DNA of 62,151 bases, taken from contig JAIKWL010000077.1 in the NCBI GenBank assembly GCA_024684815.1, positions 1 through 62,151 of the forward strand. Direction: 5' to 3'. Every line of letters starts with the position of its first letter. Position 1 is the first letter of the stretch. Of the stretch, positions 20,334 to 29,354 are shown in pieces. The translations under genes were made by a program, and so were the position numbers. This DNA comes from Saccharofermentans sp. GTDB lineage: Bacteria; Bacillota; Clostridia; Saccharofermentanales; Saccharofermentanaceae. The notes under the pieces were generated by a model, which was not told the DNA's origin, searched no databases, and saw only the letters and a program-made list of their open reading frames with translations.

Positions 20334-20363
20334 AAGCTTCCCGCAGGATCATTGCGGGAGCTT
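20334..20363 (-). terminator. Terminator hairpin overlapping the end of the SseB-like gene
   Basis: On the minus strand AAAGCTCCCGCA pairs with TGCGGGAAGCTTT with one bulge. The upstream arm covers the last codons (SKLPQ) and the loop contains the TGA stop. T-rich sequence follows. Confidence 0.6.
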
Positions 20364-21821
20364 TGAATAAAGCCAGTTCATCTTTGCAGCCATTCCTTCA
20401 GGCTTCGGGAACTTCGAATACAGCTGGAACTGTACCTTCTTCACCGATCTTAAGAAAGGCTTCATAACGTTTAAAAGGCCCTTGCATTCAGCACTGAATG
20501 AATCCTCGGGGCAGTCAACAAGACACAGATAACTCTGGTCCTTCGGGTTGTCCTCGGGGAATGTGACGAGTATCAAAAGCTTTGCTATGTCAGCATGTGA
20601 TCCGCAGTATGATCTTACGGCTTTCTCGATCGCCATGAACTCGGGATTATTCGTAGGGTTCTTGATGATCATTTTCTTAATGCCGGGCATATTGGGACCG
20701 CCGTTGGCTATGAAATTATCGAGTGAACGGTTGCCTGATCCGCCTAAAGCAAGAGAAGCATTATCGCCGGCACCCCGGCCGAATCTCTCTATAAACAAAG
20801 GAGTCTCAACCATCTTGTCGATAAGATCCTTGGGGATTGTGATAGTGACGGGACCGCCGGGATTTACCAGAAAACCCTGATGACGGTTGTCTCTGGATAT
20901 TGCCGCTACCTGAGCAAAGCTCAATGCCAGTCTCTGATCAAGTCCCCCCTGCTTGCCGAAGCCGCTCTTTTGGGCCATCATCGCAAGCCTGTTATCGGTA
21001 AATACGGGAAGATAAGTCGTATCAGGCTCTTTTTTAGGGCTTACGCCTGCAAACGAAATGCTGCTTCTTCCGTTCTTGGGACTTCCCATCTTTACGATCG
21101 TTATGAATTCGGATGTCATCAGCGAATCCATGACTGTTCCGAAATAGAGAGGTTCTTTATTGAATCTTCCATATTCGCAAAGCATTGCTATCGTTCTGGG
21201 GTTGCCGCATCCGGCCATACCCTTGCATGCAGGATCAGACATATCCTCAATGCCTTTGGCATCTGTAAGGACCGCAAATCTCTGCACCGGTCTTGATGCA
21301 TCCTCATCGGGATTAACCGCCTGAGGGATATCGCCTCTCGTTATCTCGAGCTCAGCTCTCTCATCAGATAATTCGTCAACATATTCCCTATTGTCGTTTC
21401 TGATCCTCTCGATCCTGACACTGAACTTGTCGCCCTTGCCCTGATAAAGGAATACATCTGTATCCTTCTTAACAGTACCTCTGATGTTGCCGCGGACGAT
21501 TAAGTTGCCTTCCTTTTCGGGGATGGTACCCATAGGGATCTCATCACAGACCAGATAGAAATTCATTCCGGCAGGAACAATATCTCCTTTAAGGATCTTA
21601 TCGGCAGCATCTTTAGCCTGGGTCTCCAAAAGCTCGATTTCCTTGCCGCTCTCCTCCTGGGCGATCTGCCTCTCAAGAGCTTTGGCCTCTTTTTCCTGCT
21701 GCTCCTCCTCACGTGCCTCGAGAATGATCTTCATCTCCTCTGTAACACTGTTACTCTCTTTATTTTCAGCGGGTTCGTTACCCGGAACGTCCACTTTCTT
21801 TTTCTTTCCGAACAATGCCAT
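20349..21821 (-). CDS. SseB-family domain protein
   Basis: This 490-residue soluble protein has a charged coiled-coil N-terminus (about 25-75, E/K/Q-rich). Next is a small beta-barrel of the translation-factor type (MGTIPEKEGNLIVRG, VKKDTDVFLYQGKGDKFSV), then two SseB-like regions. The C-terminal ~110 residues (AKLLILVTFPEDN to KVQFQLYSKF) match the SseB C-terminal fold. SseB proteins are linked to enhanced serine sensitivity and often sit near stress or secretion genes; their biochemical role is unclear. GGGGGAT is the ribosome binding site. It is divergent from a TerB-like gene that may be functionally linked. Confidence 0.7.
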   Translation of the reverse strand: MALFGKKKKVDVPGNEPAENKESNSVTEEMKIILEAREEEQQEKEAKALERQIAQEESGKEIELLETQAKDAADKILKGDIVPAGMNFYLVCDEIPMGTIPEKEGNLIVRGNIRGTVKKDTDVFLYQGKGDKFSVRIERIRNDNREYVDELSDERAELEITRGDIPQAVNPDEDASRPVQRFAVLTDAKGIEDMSDPACKGMAGCGNPRTIAMLCEYGRFNKEPLYFGTVMDSLMTSEFITIVKMGSPKNGRSSISFAGVSPKKEPDTTYLPVFTDNRLAMMAQKSGFGKQGGLDQRLALSFAQVAAISRDNRHQGFLVNPGGPVTITIPKDLIDKMVETPLFIERFGRGAGDNASLALGGSGNRSLDNFIANGGPNMPGIKKMIIKNPTNNPEFMAIEKAVRSYCGSHADIAKLLILVTFPEDNPKDQSYLCLVDCPEDSFSAECKGLLNVMKPFLRSVKKVQFQLYSKFPKPEGMAAKMNWLYSKLPQ

Positions 21822-21997
21822 ATTACCAGCATCCCCCTTTAGATTTTTCCACCGGAAGATTATAGCACATCCCCAAATTACTTTCCTTTATTCTTTGTTA
21901 TGGCTTTACAGTTGTGCTTTACGGGGAATAAAATAGCGCCATACAAAGTCACTTGGGAAAATGATTCCCTGACACTCTGTTTTCGAGAGGACATCAA

Positions 21998-22630
21998 ATG
22001 GAAAATATCAACAGACAGGAAATACTTGATTTGGCAGGCGAAGCATACAATCATGCGGAACAGACCATTGCGGCAATGGATATGGTCTTCCAGCAGTTCA
22101 GCGGAAGCAGTTACGATCCTGCTCTTACGCTTGCCCAGTTCGACATCATCCTTCAGGGAGTCCTTTTAAGTGTCGCCTGTGCGGACGGCAGACTTGATCC
22201 GGTCGAACAAGATTTTATCAGATTGTTCGCTATGCACGGAGATCTTCTCGAATACATAAATAACGATTCAAACGGCGATGTAAACCTGACCTGGGATAAT
22301 GTTGCAACCCTTCCTGAAGATATCACCTCACGTCTTGTTGAGGTTCTTCCGTCAATTCTCGATGATCAATGCTCGAGCTTTGTCCTTCCCTTGGCATCGG
22401 TGGATTTTTCCTACAGCCGGGTAGGCAAAGTTGAGACAACGCCGGGTGATTTCCTTAAGTCGATCGAAGCTGACATGATAAAGATCGCAGGTCTTCTCGC
22501 ACTCGTTGACAGTGAAGGAACGGAGGATGAGATCAACGCCGCCGTTCTCATGATCTATGAACTCGAAGGCAGACACTGGAGAGATCTTCTTTATGGAAGA
22601 GCTTTAGGTCCCGGACAGGAACAGTCTTAA
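21998..22630 (+). CDS. TerB-like soluble protein
   Basis: This 210-residue acidic, helical protein includes LLSVACADGRLDPVEQDFI (about 50-70), which looks like the metal-binding ADGxLxxxE motif of TerB/DjlA-type domains. A second helical half (about 140-195) ends in LVDSEGTEDEI, an echo of the same motif, so the protein may be an internal duplication. TerB-like domains occur in stress-response and surface-complex systems. GAGAGGA precedes the ATG by 7 nt. It converges with the glycosyltransferase operon, overlapping its last gene by 4 nt. The assignment is by motif only. Confidence 0.6.
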   Translation: MENINRQEILDLAGEAYNHAEQTIAAMDMVFQQFSGSSYDPALTLAQFDIILQGVLLSVACADGRLDPVEQDFIRLFAMHGDLLEYINNDSNGDVNLTWDNVATLPEDITSRLVEVLPSILDDQCSSFVLPLASVDFSYSRVGKVETTPGDFLKSIEADMIKIAGLLALVDSEGTEDEINAAVLMIYELEGRHWRDLLYGRALGPGQEQS

Positions 22631-24432
22631 CTTCCGCTTTTATAGATAAGGTATTCCCACGGCATGGAATACTGGGCGAACAGTCCGTAGAACAGCAATA
22701 CGGCTATAACAAACAGTATCAACGTGATCCTGATGCCCCATGAGCATATCTTAAGGACCTTGCCGGCTCCTTCTTCATCACTCATCTGAATAACGCTGCC
22801 GCACCAGAAAGCTGCAGGAATAAGTACGGGCGCGATGTATCTGAATGACTGTGTGCAGGCAACGGGGTGCTTAAAGCAGAATACATATTCCGAACCGGTA
22901 AGCACAGCCGTTAATATCCAGAGAGCAACCTTCTCAGGAGAAGAGAAGATCTTCTTTCCGTTCTTTACAAATCTTCTGTAAGTGCCGGTAACGGTACATA
23001 TAACGATTACCAGGAAGAGGATAAATCCCACAGTCAGAAGGATCCTGGCGGTCATTGTCAGAAAAGCATCCATCGATCTGCGCTCATCGAAAAGAGATGT
23101 CTTCAGAAGTGCAAGAAAGATATTGTAATCGTTGATCTTTCCGCCCGCATACAGGAAAGGCATCTCAAGAAGCTCTTTTGACGGGACAAAGAGTCTCTGC
23201 CATATCGAAAACATGCGCACATCCTGCTCGGCTGAAGCATCAAGCTCAAAGACATATGTTATCGGTGTTCCGTATCCGATGAGATTACGCAGAGGGAACC
23301 ACAGACCCAGAGGAAATACCACAGCCGCAAAAGCCGCAAACTGCTTTATCAGTTCTTTCAGTCTGCTCTTTGCTTTTCTGTCTTTGGGGTCTTTTCTGTC
23401 CTTAAGGGCTTTGAGCAGTTTTACCAGGAACAGCCATGCCACGGGGAAAGCGACAAATCCCATGGAGAGCTTGGTCATCATGGCACATCCGATTGCAAGA
23501 GCAAGGAACAGTATCGTAGTAAGTTCGGGCTTGGAATACCACTTGAGCGCGGCAAATACGGCTGCGACAAAGAGCATGAGCCCAAGCGCATCGTTGTTGA
23601 CCTGGATCGAAAGGAATATGGTCTGGGGACTTATGATAATGAACAACAGAGCATACACAAGCGCCCTGCCCTTAATATCGAAATATTCAATGATCTTTTT
23701 GGAAAACAGCACGAGATAAGATGTCCACAGCATCGGAAGCATCTTGAGCCCGTTGATATCACCGGAGAACCTGAAAGGAATTGCATTCTGAATGCGGAAG
23801 AACAGAGCGCTTATAAGATAATGGAGCGGAGGATGGTAGAACATTCCGTAATCTCTTACATCCCCTGTCGGAAGAGCCATATGGTTATAAATGAAAAGTA
23901 TGTATCCGTCATGGAAACAATTGTCTTTTGGATTGAAATCAGATACATCGTGCTGATAAAAATTCAGAGGTGTGAATAATACCATTACCGCCCTTAACAC
24001 AAATCCAGCGGCAAGGACCGCAGTAACAGCATCCTTTACCGTTAACTTGTGACCGGCAAAAAGTATCAGGACAGATACAGCCACTGTTCCCAAGCCTGCC
24101 CACAGCATTATGCTTTCCATGGCAGACAGGCAGAGCAGCATCTGCCGTCCTGATGCATTGAATGAAAAACAGAAAGCAGCCGTATATATTCCGAATGCCG
24201 GCAGGGTGGATATCAGGCTTAAGAGTCTTTTCGGGCCGGAAATATAAACACTTGCAACATAATATGCGCAGCAGACGGTAAGAAATGTCATGAGGAGTGA
24301 AGCCGGCACTTCACTTAAATACACCGCGTTCATGCCTGATATAAGATACATGACAAGAACCGCCGCGGTGCATACACCGAAGCCCTGTGCAATCTCCCTG
24401 AAGTCTTTTTTGTCCGTTATTTTGTCTGTCAT
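22627..24432 (-). CDS. GT-C fold membrane glycosyltransferase
   Basis: This 601-residue protein has about 12 hydrophobic helices. The signature near residue 190 (MFYHPPLHYLISALF) is characteristic of the ArnT/PMT (GT39/GT83) superfamily, which moves sugars from polyprenyl-phosphate carriers to exported acceptors. The acidic loop HDVSDFNPKDNCFHDGY (about 160-175) is the likely catalytic region. Its ATG overlaps the stop of the next gene upstream by 4 nt. It is a paralogue of that gene (same YHPP motif and loop order), so the pair may act as a heteromer or in sequence. The acceptor is unknown. Confidence 0.85.
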   Translation of the reverse strand: MTDKITDKKDFREIAQGFGVCTAAVLVMYLISGMNAVYLSEVPASLLMTFLTVCCAYYVASVYISGPKRLLSLISTLPAFGIYTAAFCFSFNASGRQMLLCLSAMESIMLWAGLGTVAVSVLILFAGHKLTVKDAVTAVLAAGFVLRAVMVLFTPLNFYQHDVSDFNPKDNCFHDGYILFIYNHMALPTGDVRDYGMFYHPPLHYLISALFFRIQNAIPFRFSGDINGLKMLPMLWTSYLVLFSKKIIEYFDIKGRALVYALLFIIISPQTIFLSIQVNNDALGLMLFVAAVFAALKWYSKPELTTILFLALAIGCAMMTKLSMGFVAFPVAWLFLVKLLKALKDRKDPKDRKAKSRLKELIKQFAAFAAVVFPLGLWFPLRNLIGYGTPITYVFELDASAEQDVRMFSIWQRLFVPSKELLEMPFLYAGGKINDYNIFLALLKTSLFDERRSMDAFLTMTARILLTVGFILFLVIVICTVTGTYRRFVKNGKKIFSSPEKVALWILTAVLTGSEYVFCFKHPVACTQSFRYIAPVLIPAAFWCGSVIQMSDEEGAGKVLKICSWGIRITLILFVIAVLLFYGLFAQYSMPWEYLIYKSGS

Positions 24433-25997
24433 ATCGGATCGACCACCACTACTTCACCTTTAACGTAAGTCCACAAGATAGTATAAAAGAGAACCGCCAA
24501 AACTAAAAATGCCGCTGAAAGGATCTTAATGATCTTACGGGAAAGTCCGTCCCTTGTTCCGGGGATCTTTATATTCCCTGCCCTGGTCAGGAATACCGCA
24601 CCGCAAAGAAGGAACGGCGTACTGTACCGGAAATTCATTGAACAGATATGAGGATAGCTTAACGAGAACGATATGACTGATACTGTCTGCGTAACGGCAA
24701 GAACTGTCATTGCCATGTCTTCCCAGAAACATTTCCTTTTTCTTATCGTGATCAGCGTGTATATCAGACCGATAACAGAGATGGCAATAAGAACAAGGAA
24801 TACGATCAAAAGCGCATATCCCGCCATGCTCATCGTAAAGTCATCCCTGTAATTCTCCTCTCCGAAAAGTGCCATCTTCACCTGCGATATGAAGATGTTG
24901 TAATCCTGTTCGCCGTCCGAGCCCAGGTTGATGTAGTAATCCTCGATCGGAAATCCGTAGAAACCGAACAGCCTCTGAACCGGTGTGAATCTGCTGATAT
25001 CCTGATATACATTGGTAGAACGCAGAACATATGTGAGAGGCACACCGTACTTTATGTAATTTCTGATCTGAAACCACAGCCCCAGAGGTGCACAGATAAC
25101 CGCAAAAACACACAGCTGCAAAAACGACTTAAGTCCGGCTTTTCTGTTATTCTTATCCGCCAGATCCTTAATGAGCTTTACGATAAACAGGAATCCCAAA
25201 GGAAAAGCGATCATGCCTGTCGACAGCTTCGTCATCATTCCGCAGCCTATGGCAAGAGCAGATAATACCGCATTCTTATAAGTTCCCTCTTTGAACCATT
25301 TAAGTCCGAAATAGAATCCGGTAAAAAATAAAAGGATCGATAAGATGTCATTGTTGACAGAGGCCGCCATGAGCGTAAAAACCGGGAAAGCCGATATAAG
25401 ACAGGCAGCCGTCACATGGTCTTCCTTTTTTATGCCCGCAAGCTTTATGACCTTGTAGATCATTATCACGGTGTACTGTGACCAGAGCAGCGAGAGCGCC
25501 TGGAGCGCCTCATAGTTATGCGTTCCCTTTGGAAGGAAGATATCCGTGATCCTTAAGAATACGGCACTGACATAATAATAGAACGGGGGATGATAGAATT
25601 CGCCCAGACTTCTTATATCAGTATCCGGGATAGTAAGATTATTCCTGACATAAAGGATGTAGCCCGAATGCCAGGTGTTATATTCCTCTTCCGAGAAAAC
25701 CCCGAGATCATTCTGTCTTGTGTAAAGATCCGTATAAAGTGTGTATCCGAGCTTTAACATAAACCCCATTGCGAATATCATCACAATCAGGGCTTCGTCA
25801 TTCAGTTTTTTAGTCTGTTTGAGATATATCCCGTATCCTGCAATAAGCAGATATCCGCAGATCATTATCGCGCAGCAGGCGCCGTTACTGTTTATCTGCA
25901 TCCCTGTTGAAACAAGCACAACAAGGACAAGCAGCGCCGTTATAACAAACGGGTGCCCTGATAAAACACCGGTGATCTTATCCTGCTTAAGGCTCAA
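24429..25997 (-). CDS. GT-C fold membrane glycosyltransferase (paralogue)
   Basis: This protein of about 522 residues is built like its downstream neighbour: about 11-12 helices, an acidic loop (NDLGVFSEEEYNTWHSGY), and EFYHPPFYYYVSAVF. The frame extends to 26018, but the TTG at 25997 was chosen because GAGGAG lies 8 nt upstream and the start overlaps the previous stop as TTGA. A TTG start would give MSLKQDKITG. It is translationally coupled on both sides, making a three-gene unit with the CAP protein. Confidence 0.82.
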   Translation of the reverse strand: MSLKQDKITGVLSGHPFVITALLVLVVLVSTGMQINSNGACCAIMICGYLLIAGYGIYLKQTKKLNDEALIVMIFAMGFMLKLGYTLYTDLYTRQNDLGVFSEEEYNTWHSGYILYVRNNLTIPDTDIRSLGEFYHPPFYYYVSAVFLRITDIFLPKGTHNYEALQALSLLWSQYTVIMIYKVIKLAGIKKEDHVTAACLISAFPVFTLMAASVNNDILSILLFFTGFYFGLKWFKEGTYKNAVLSALAIGCGMMTKLSTGMIAFPLGFLFIVKLIKDLADKNNRKAGLKSFLQLCVFAVICAPLGLWFQIRNYIKYGVPLTYVLRSTNVYQDISRFTPVQRLFGFYGFPIEDYYINLGSDGEQDYNIFISQVKMALFGEENYRDDFTMSMAGYALLIVFLVLIAISVIGLIYTLITIRKRKCFWEDMAMTVLAVTQTVSVISFSLSYPHICSMNFRYSTPFLLCGAVFLTRAGNIKIPGTRDGLSRKIIKILSAAFLVLAVLFYTILWTYVKGEVVVVDPI

Positions 25998-27448
25998 AAA
26001 CCAAACTCCTCGATCCAATAGAATTTATATCCGCTTTCTGTCACGAAAACCGCTGCTCCGAATGTCTTATAGTCGGGATTCATCATGTTATCGTAGTAGG
26101 TCTTCGAAGCCATCCAGGCATCAAAGACCTCCCTGGCGGTCATCTGTCCGTACGCAATGTTTTCAGCCCACATCGGACTTGTCTCTTCGGTATATCCGTT
26201 AACCGTATACCACGGCTGTCCGTTGGGCCTTAAGTGTTCCCTGTTCTGCTCGGCGGAAAGGAGCGGAAGCTCTGAGGCACGGACTTCGGCACAGCTTGCA
26301 AGTGTATCTGACCATTCAAGCGGTGCGTAACCTTTTTTCGCACGCTCGGCATTTGTAAGATCCAAAAGCTCTCTTGCAAGTTCGTTAGCAGAAACCTGAT
26401 CCGCCGTATCCGTATTATTTGCTGACGTCTCGGAAGACTCTGAGGTATCAGATGTCACGGACGTATCTGAAGGATCAGATGAAGTGTCAGATGTCTCGGA
26501 AATCTCCTCTGTCTCCGTGATCCTGATCCTTGTCACACCGGAGGAATTGGCCTTGTCGGAAGCACCTGCCGCTGAGGCGCTCAGGACAGCATCGGGTGAT
26601 CCCGCGGGAGCATATCCTGTGTTGTCGATTATCTCCACATCCGGATTATCGGCGATAAATTCATCCCTCGGCGTCAGATAGCTGATCAGATAGTACTCGG
26701 CATTCATATAAATGATCTTGTACCAGTTCTCGCACATAGCTACGACAATTACTCTCTCACCTTCCTTAAGATCGATCTTGTTGCCGCTGCTCATAACATC
26801 AGGCAGGCTGAACGCTCTTGTGTTCATCTTTACAACATATTCGATATCGCCGGAATTCGGGGAGAAGAATCTGATCTTCCGGGAGTTAACGGGATCAACA
26901 TGCTTTTCCATAGCATCATCGGGCGCATCGGTCTTAACGATATCCGCGCTCTTTATGTAATACATTATCCCGCCGTAATTGATCGCAGCCCAGCCGTCCC
27001 TGCTGAATCCGAGAACTTCAAACACAGCCTCTTCCATAAGTTCCGGTCTGTGTTCATCTGTCGCTTTGGGTTCGACATAAAGCGGAAGACCGCCTTCACG
27101 AGATCTGTAATAGTTATCCCCTGCAGGAGTGCTCATGAAGATGTGAATGTCGTCATGCTCATTTATAAGGGGCTTCTCATTTGCATCCTGATCGTTCGGA
27201 GCACCTTCGCTTTCAGAAGTCTCCTTGATCGTCTCTCTGATCTCGACCTCAAAGACTACAGTTCCCGCAGAATCTTCGATAGCTGCGATAGTAGGTTCAG
27301 GTGAAAAAGCTCCTGATGAAAAATAGTTGGCAAGCATGAAGATCGCAAATGCGCTCATGCATAATACGACAGCCAGGATACCGCCTATCAGGAATTCGTA
27401 TCTGGTCTTAATGTCTTTTTCTCCATTCCTGTTCTCGTTCTCGGTCAT
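25994..27448 (-). CDS. Membrane-anchored CAP/SCP-domain protein
   Basis: This protein of about 484 residues has one N-terminal membrane anchor (FLIGGILAVVLCMSAFAIFML). An extracellular region with SH3-like segments follows (about 115-270). Next is a Ser/Thr/Asp-rich linker (SETSDTSSDPSDTSVTSD), then a C-terminal CAP domain (about 360-484) with LLDLTNAERAKKGYAPL and ENIAYGQMTAREVFDAWM. CAP domains are secreted and found in sporulation and cell-envelope proteins; their activity is unclear. The frame opens at 27514 but MTENENRNGEK at 27448 has AAGAGGGATG before it. As first gene of the operon with two GT-C enzymes, its Ser/Thr-rich linker is an attractive candidate acceptor for O-glycosylation (inference). 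Confidence 0.82.
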   Translation of the reverse strand: MTENENRNGEKDIKTRYEFLIGGILAVVLCMSAFAIFMLANYFSSGAFSPEPTIAAIEDSAGTVVFEVEIRETIKETSESEGAPNDQDANEKPLINEHDDIHIFMSTPAGDNYYRSREGGLPLYVEPKATDEHRPELMEEAVFEVLGFSRDGWAAINYGGIMYYIKSADIVKTDAPDDAMEKHVDPVNSRKIRFFSPNSGDIEYVVKMNTRAFSLPDVMSSGNKIDLKEGERVIVVAMCENWYKIIYMNAEYYLISYLTPRDEFIADNPDVEIIDNTGYAPAGSPDAVLSASAAGASDKANSSGVTRIRITETEEISETSDTSSDPSDTSVTSDTSESSETSANNTDTADQVSANELARELLDLTNAERAKKGYAPLEWSDTLASCAEVRASELPLLSAEQNREHLRPNGQPWYTVNGYTEETSPMWAENIAYGQMTAREVFDAWMASKTYYDNMMNPDYKTFGAAVFVTESGYKFYWIEEFGF

Positions 27449-27525
27449 AACAACCCATCCCTCTTGAGCTTTTCTCCGTGCTTTTCCGGGCACGCCCTCC
27501 GAGAATAAGCCCATTATATATAAAA

Positions 27526-27554
27526 ATAATAATATTGAGGCCTGTTCTTTTCAA
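27526..27554 (-). promoter_or_regulatory. Promoter of the CAP-glycosyltransferase operon
   Basis: TTGAAA (rc of 27549-27554), 17 nt, TATTAT (rc of 27526-27531) match a sigma-A promoter and lie about 80 nt before the chosen start at 27448. A second AT-rich TATATATAAT run lies just downstream. Confidence 0.55.
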
Positions 27555-27664
27555 CCCGTCAAACTTTCAGAAAATTGACGATTTCTAATCAAATATCGTG
27601 AATAAGTCTGTAAATCCCTTCAGCCGGGCGCTTCCGGAGGCGAGCAAGCTCCTAAAATTTTTGT

Positions 27665-27670
27665 TATAAT
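27665..27670 (+). promoter_or_regulatory. Extended -10 promoter of the secreted-protein gene
   Basis: TGTTATAAT has both the TG extension and TATAAT, 31 nt before the ATG at 27702. No -35 consensus was found, as is usual for extended -10 promoters. A GC-rich segment just upstream (27625-27655) could fold. Confidence 0.5.
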
Positions 27671-27701
27671 TTCATAAGTAAGACCTCAAGGAGGGACTCG
27701 T

Positions 27702-29219
27702 ATGGACAAGAAGAAACTTCTTATCATCGGTGGCTCTGTGGGAGGAGCTGCGCTTATCGCACTGGTCGTTGTTTCCTTAATAATTGCTAACAGTCCAAGT
27801 GCCCTGATCGTAAGGGGCGCAGCCAATACCATTGCCGATATCAAAAGACTCGAGGTTTATGATGTTGCAGATGACGTGATCAACGGCGGTTCTGTCTCGG
27901 TATCTGCCAATCTTGACAAGTACGCAAAAGACGATCTGTCGGTTCAGGCAAAGATCAATACCAATGCAAAGGATCTTAAGGGCTCCTTCGAGATCTCTTT
28001 TGCAGAAGACGGCGACGAGGTTCTTAAGGCCAATATCACCGGCAACCAGGATAAGGTCACTTTTGAGTGTGATAAGTTTTTCGACGGAACATACGGTGTT
28101 AATTTTAAAAACCTTGTAAAGAATCTCCCCGAATCCATTTTCGATCCGGACGAAGAGACCGACTATTCGCTCTATGACGAGCAGTTCGAATATTTCATGA
28201 ACCTCAAGGATACGATAAAGAACGATAAGAACCTTGAGCGTGACATAACCTCTATGACAGCCAAATACAGAAAACTGGCTATAGAGAAACTCATCAAATA
28301 TGCCGAGTGCTCAAAGAGCTCCGAGACTATAAAGGCCGGCAGCGATAAGATCTCATGCTCGGTCGTAAAAGTCACTGTCGATGAGGAAGCATTAGGGCTC
28401 ATTCTTCAGGATCTGATCGACTATGCAGGCAATGACGAGGAGCTCGAAAACCTCGTATTCCGCATAGCCTCCAATGCCGCTATAGGCAGGGAAGCCGAAG
28501 ACATTGTTGATGATTTCTACGATACACTGGATTATTTTGAAGACGAGCTTGACTACATTGAAGATCTCGATTTTGAATTGAATATCAGCGTTTATATCAC
28601 AAAATCCGGAAGAAGGATCGCAAGGATCGATGCTGAAGCCGAAGTGGATGGAGAAGGTTATGACTTCTCTCTCATCCTCGGCAGGAATGTCACCACTTCA
28701 AAAGATATGAGCCTCTCGATCAAGAACAAGGAAACCGGTGAAGGCTACGACATTACCTATACCGTAAAAGCTAATAACAGCAAGGCATATGAAGCCGAAT
28801 TCCAGGTCGAGGAAAGCTATATTGAATATGACTACATCGATTACGGCCGGGATGATGACGACGACTATGTCGAATATCTGGATACCCGCACCTCTACGCT
28901 GAAAGTGGAATGGGATAAGTCAGGCGGTGATCTTAAGATCAGATATAAGGACAAGTGGGATGATTATGTTGTCAAGGGCAGTCTCCTCCAGAAAGGTGAC
29001 AGATATATATTTGTCCTGACCAATGTCAGAGAAGACGGTGAAGCGGTCGCGCTCATCAAGTCCCTCGAACTGACGGTAATAGTTGACAGGCATGATCCTT
29101 CTCCCAATCCCGCAGGAAGATTTACCGAGGTCACAACAATGAATGTACGTGATTTCAAGCATTTGGCCGAAGATATCAAAGACGGTGTCGAGGACTTCAC
29201 AAGAGAGTACTTCAGGTAA
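27702..29219 (+). CDS. Membrane-anchored extracellular protein of unknown function
   Basis: This 505-residue protein has one N-terminal helix (IIGGSVGGAALIALVVVSLIIA) and no lipobox. The rest is extracellular, beta-rich and acidic, with an Asp/Tyr-rich stretch (YIDYGRDDDDDYVEYLD, about 380-400). The overall look (NTIADIKRL, then strands with alternating polar residues) resembles uncharacterised Firmicute surface proteins such as the DUF6583 group, though this is not certain. AAGGAGGG is a strong ribosome binding site. It is monocistronic, with its own extended -10 promoter and a terminator. Confidence 0.75.
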   Translation: MDKKKLLIIGGSVGGAALIALVVVSLIIANSPSALIVRGAANTIADIKRLEVYDVADDVINGGSVSVSANLDKYAKDDLSVQAKINTNAKDLKGSFEISFAEDGDEVLKANITGNQDKVTFECDKFFDGTYGVNFKNLVKNLPESIFDPDEETDYSLYDEQFEYFMNLKDTIKNDKNLERDITSMTAKYRKLAIEKLIKYAECSKSSETIKAGSDKISCSVVKVTVDEEALGLILQDLIDYAGNDEELENLVFRIASNAAIGREAEDIVDDFYDTLDYFEDELDYIEDLDFELNISVYITKSGRRIARIDAEAEVDGEGYDFSLILGRNVTTSKDMSLSIKNKETGEGYDITYTVKANNSKAYEAEFQVEESYIEYDYIDYGRDDDDDYVEYLDTRTSTLKVEWDKSGGDLKIRYKDKWDDYVVKGSLLQKGDRYIFVLTNVREDGEAVALIKSLELTVIVDRHDPSPNPAGRFTEVTTMNVRDFKHLAEDIKDGVEDFTREYFR

Positions 29220-29252
29220 ATTTCTCCCTACAAGAAAAATTATAATTAACTA

Positions 29253-29290
29253 AAGCCTCGCCCTTTTAATTGGCGGGGCTTTGTTTTATA
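29253..29290 (+). terminator. Intrinsic terminator
   Basis: AAGCCTCGCC pairs with GGCGGGGCTT (one G-U) followed by TTGTTTT, about 35 nt after the stop at 29219. Confidence 0.85.
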
Positions 29291-29354
29291 CTGAATACGC
29301 TTAAATTGTAGATTTTTATCTCAACTTTAAATCCAAGCCAAAAGAGGTGTGCAA

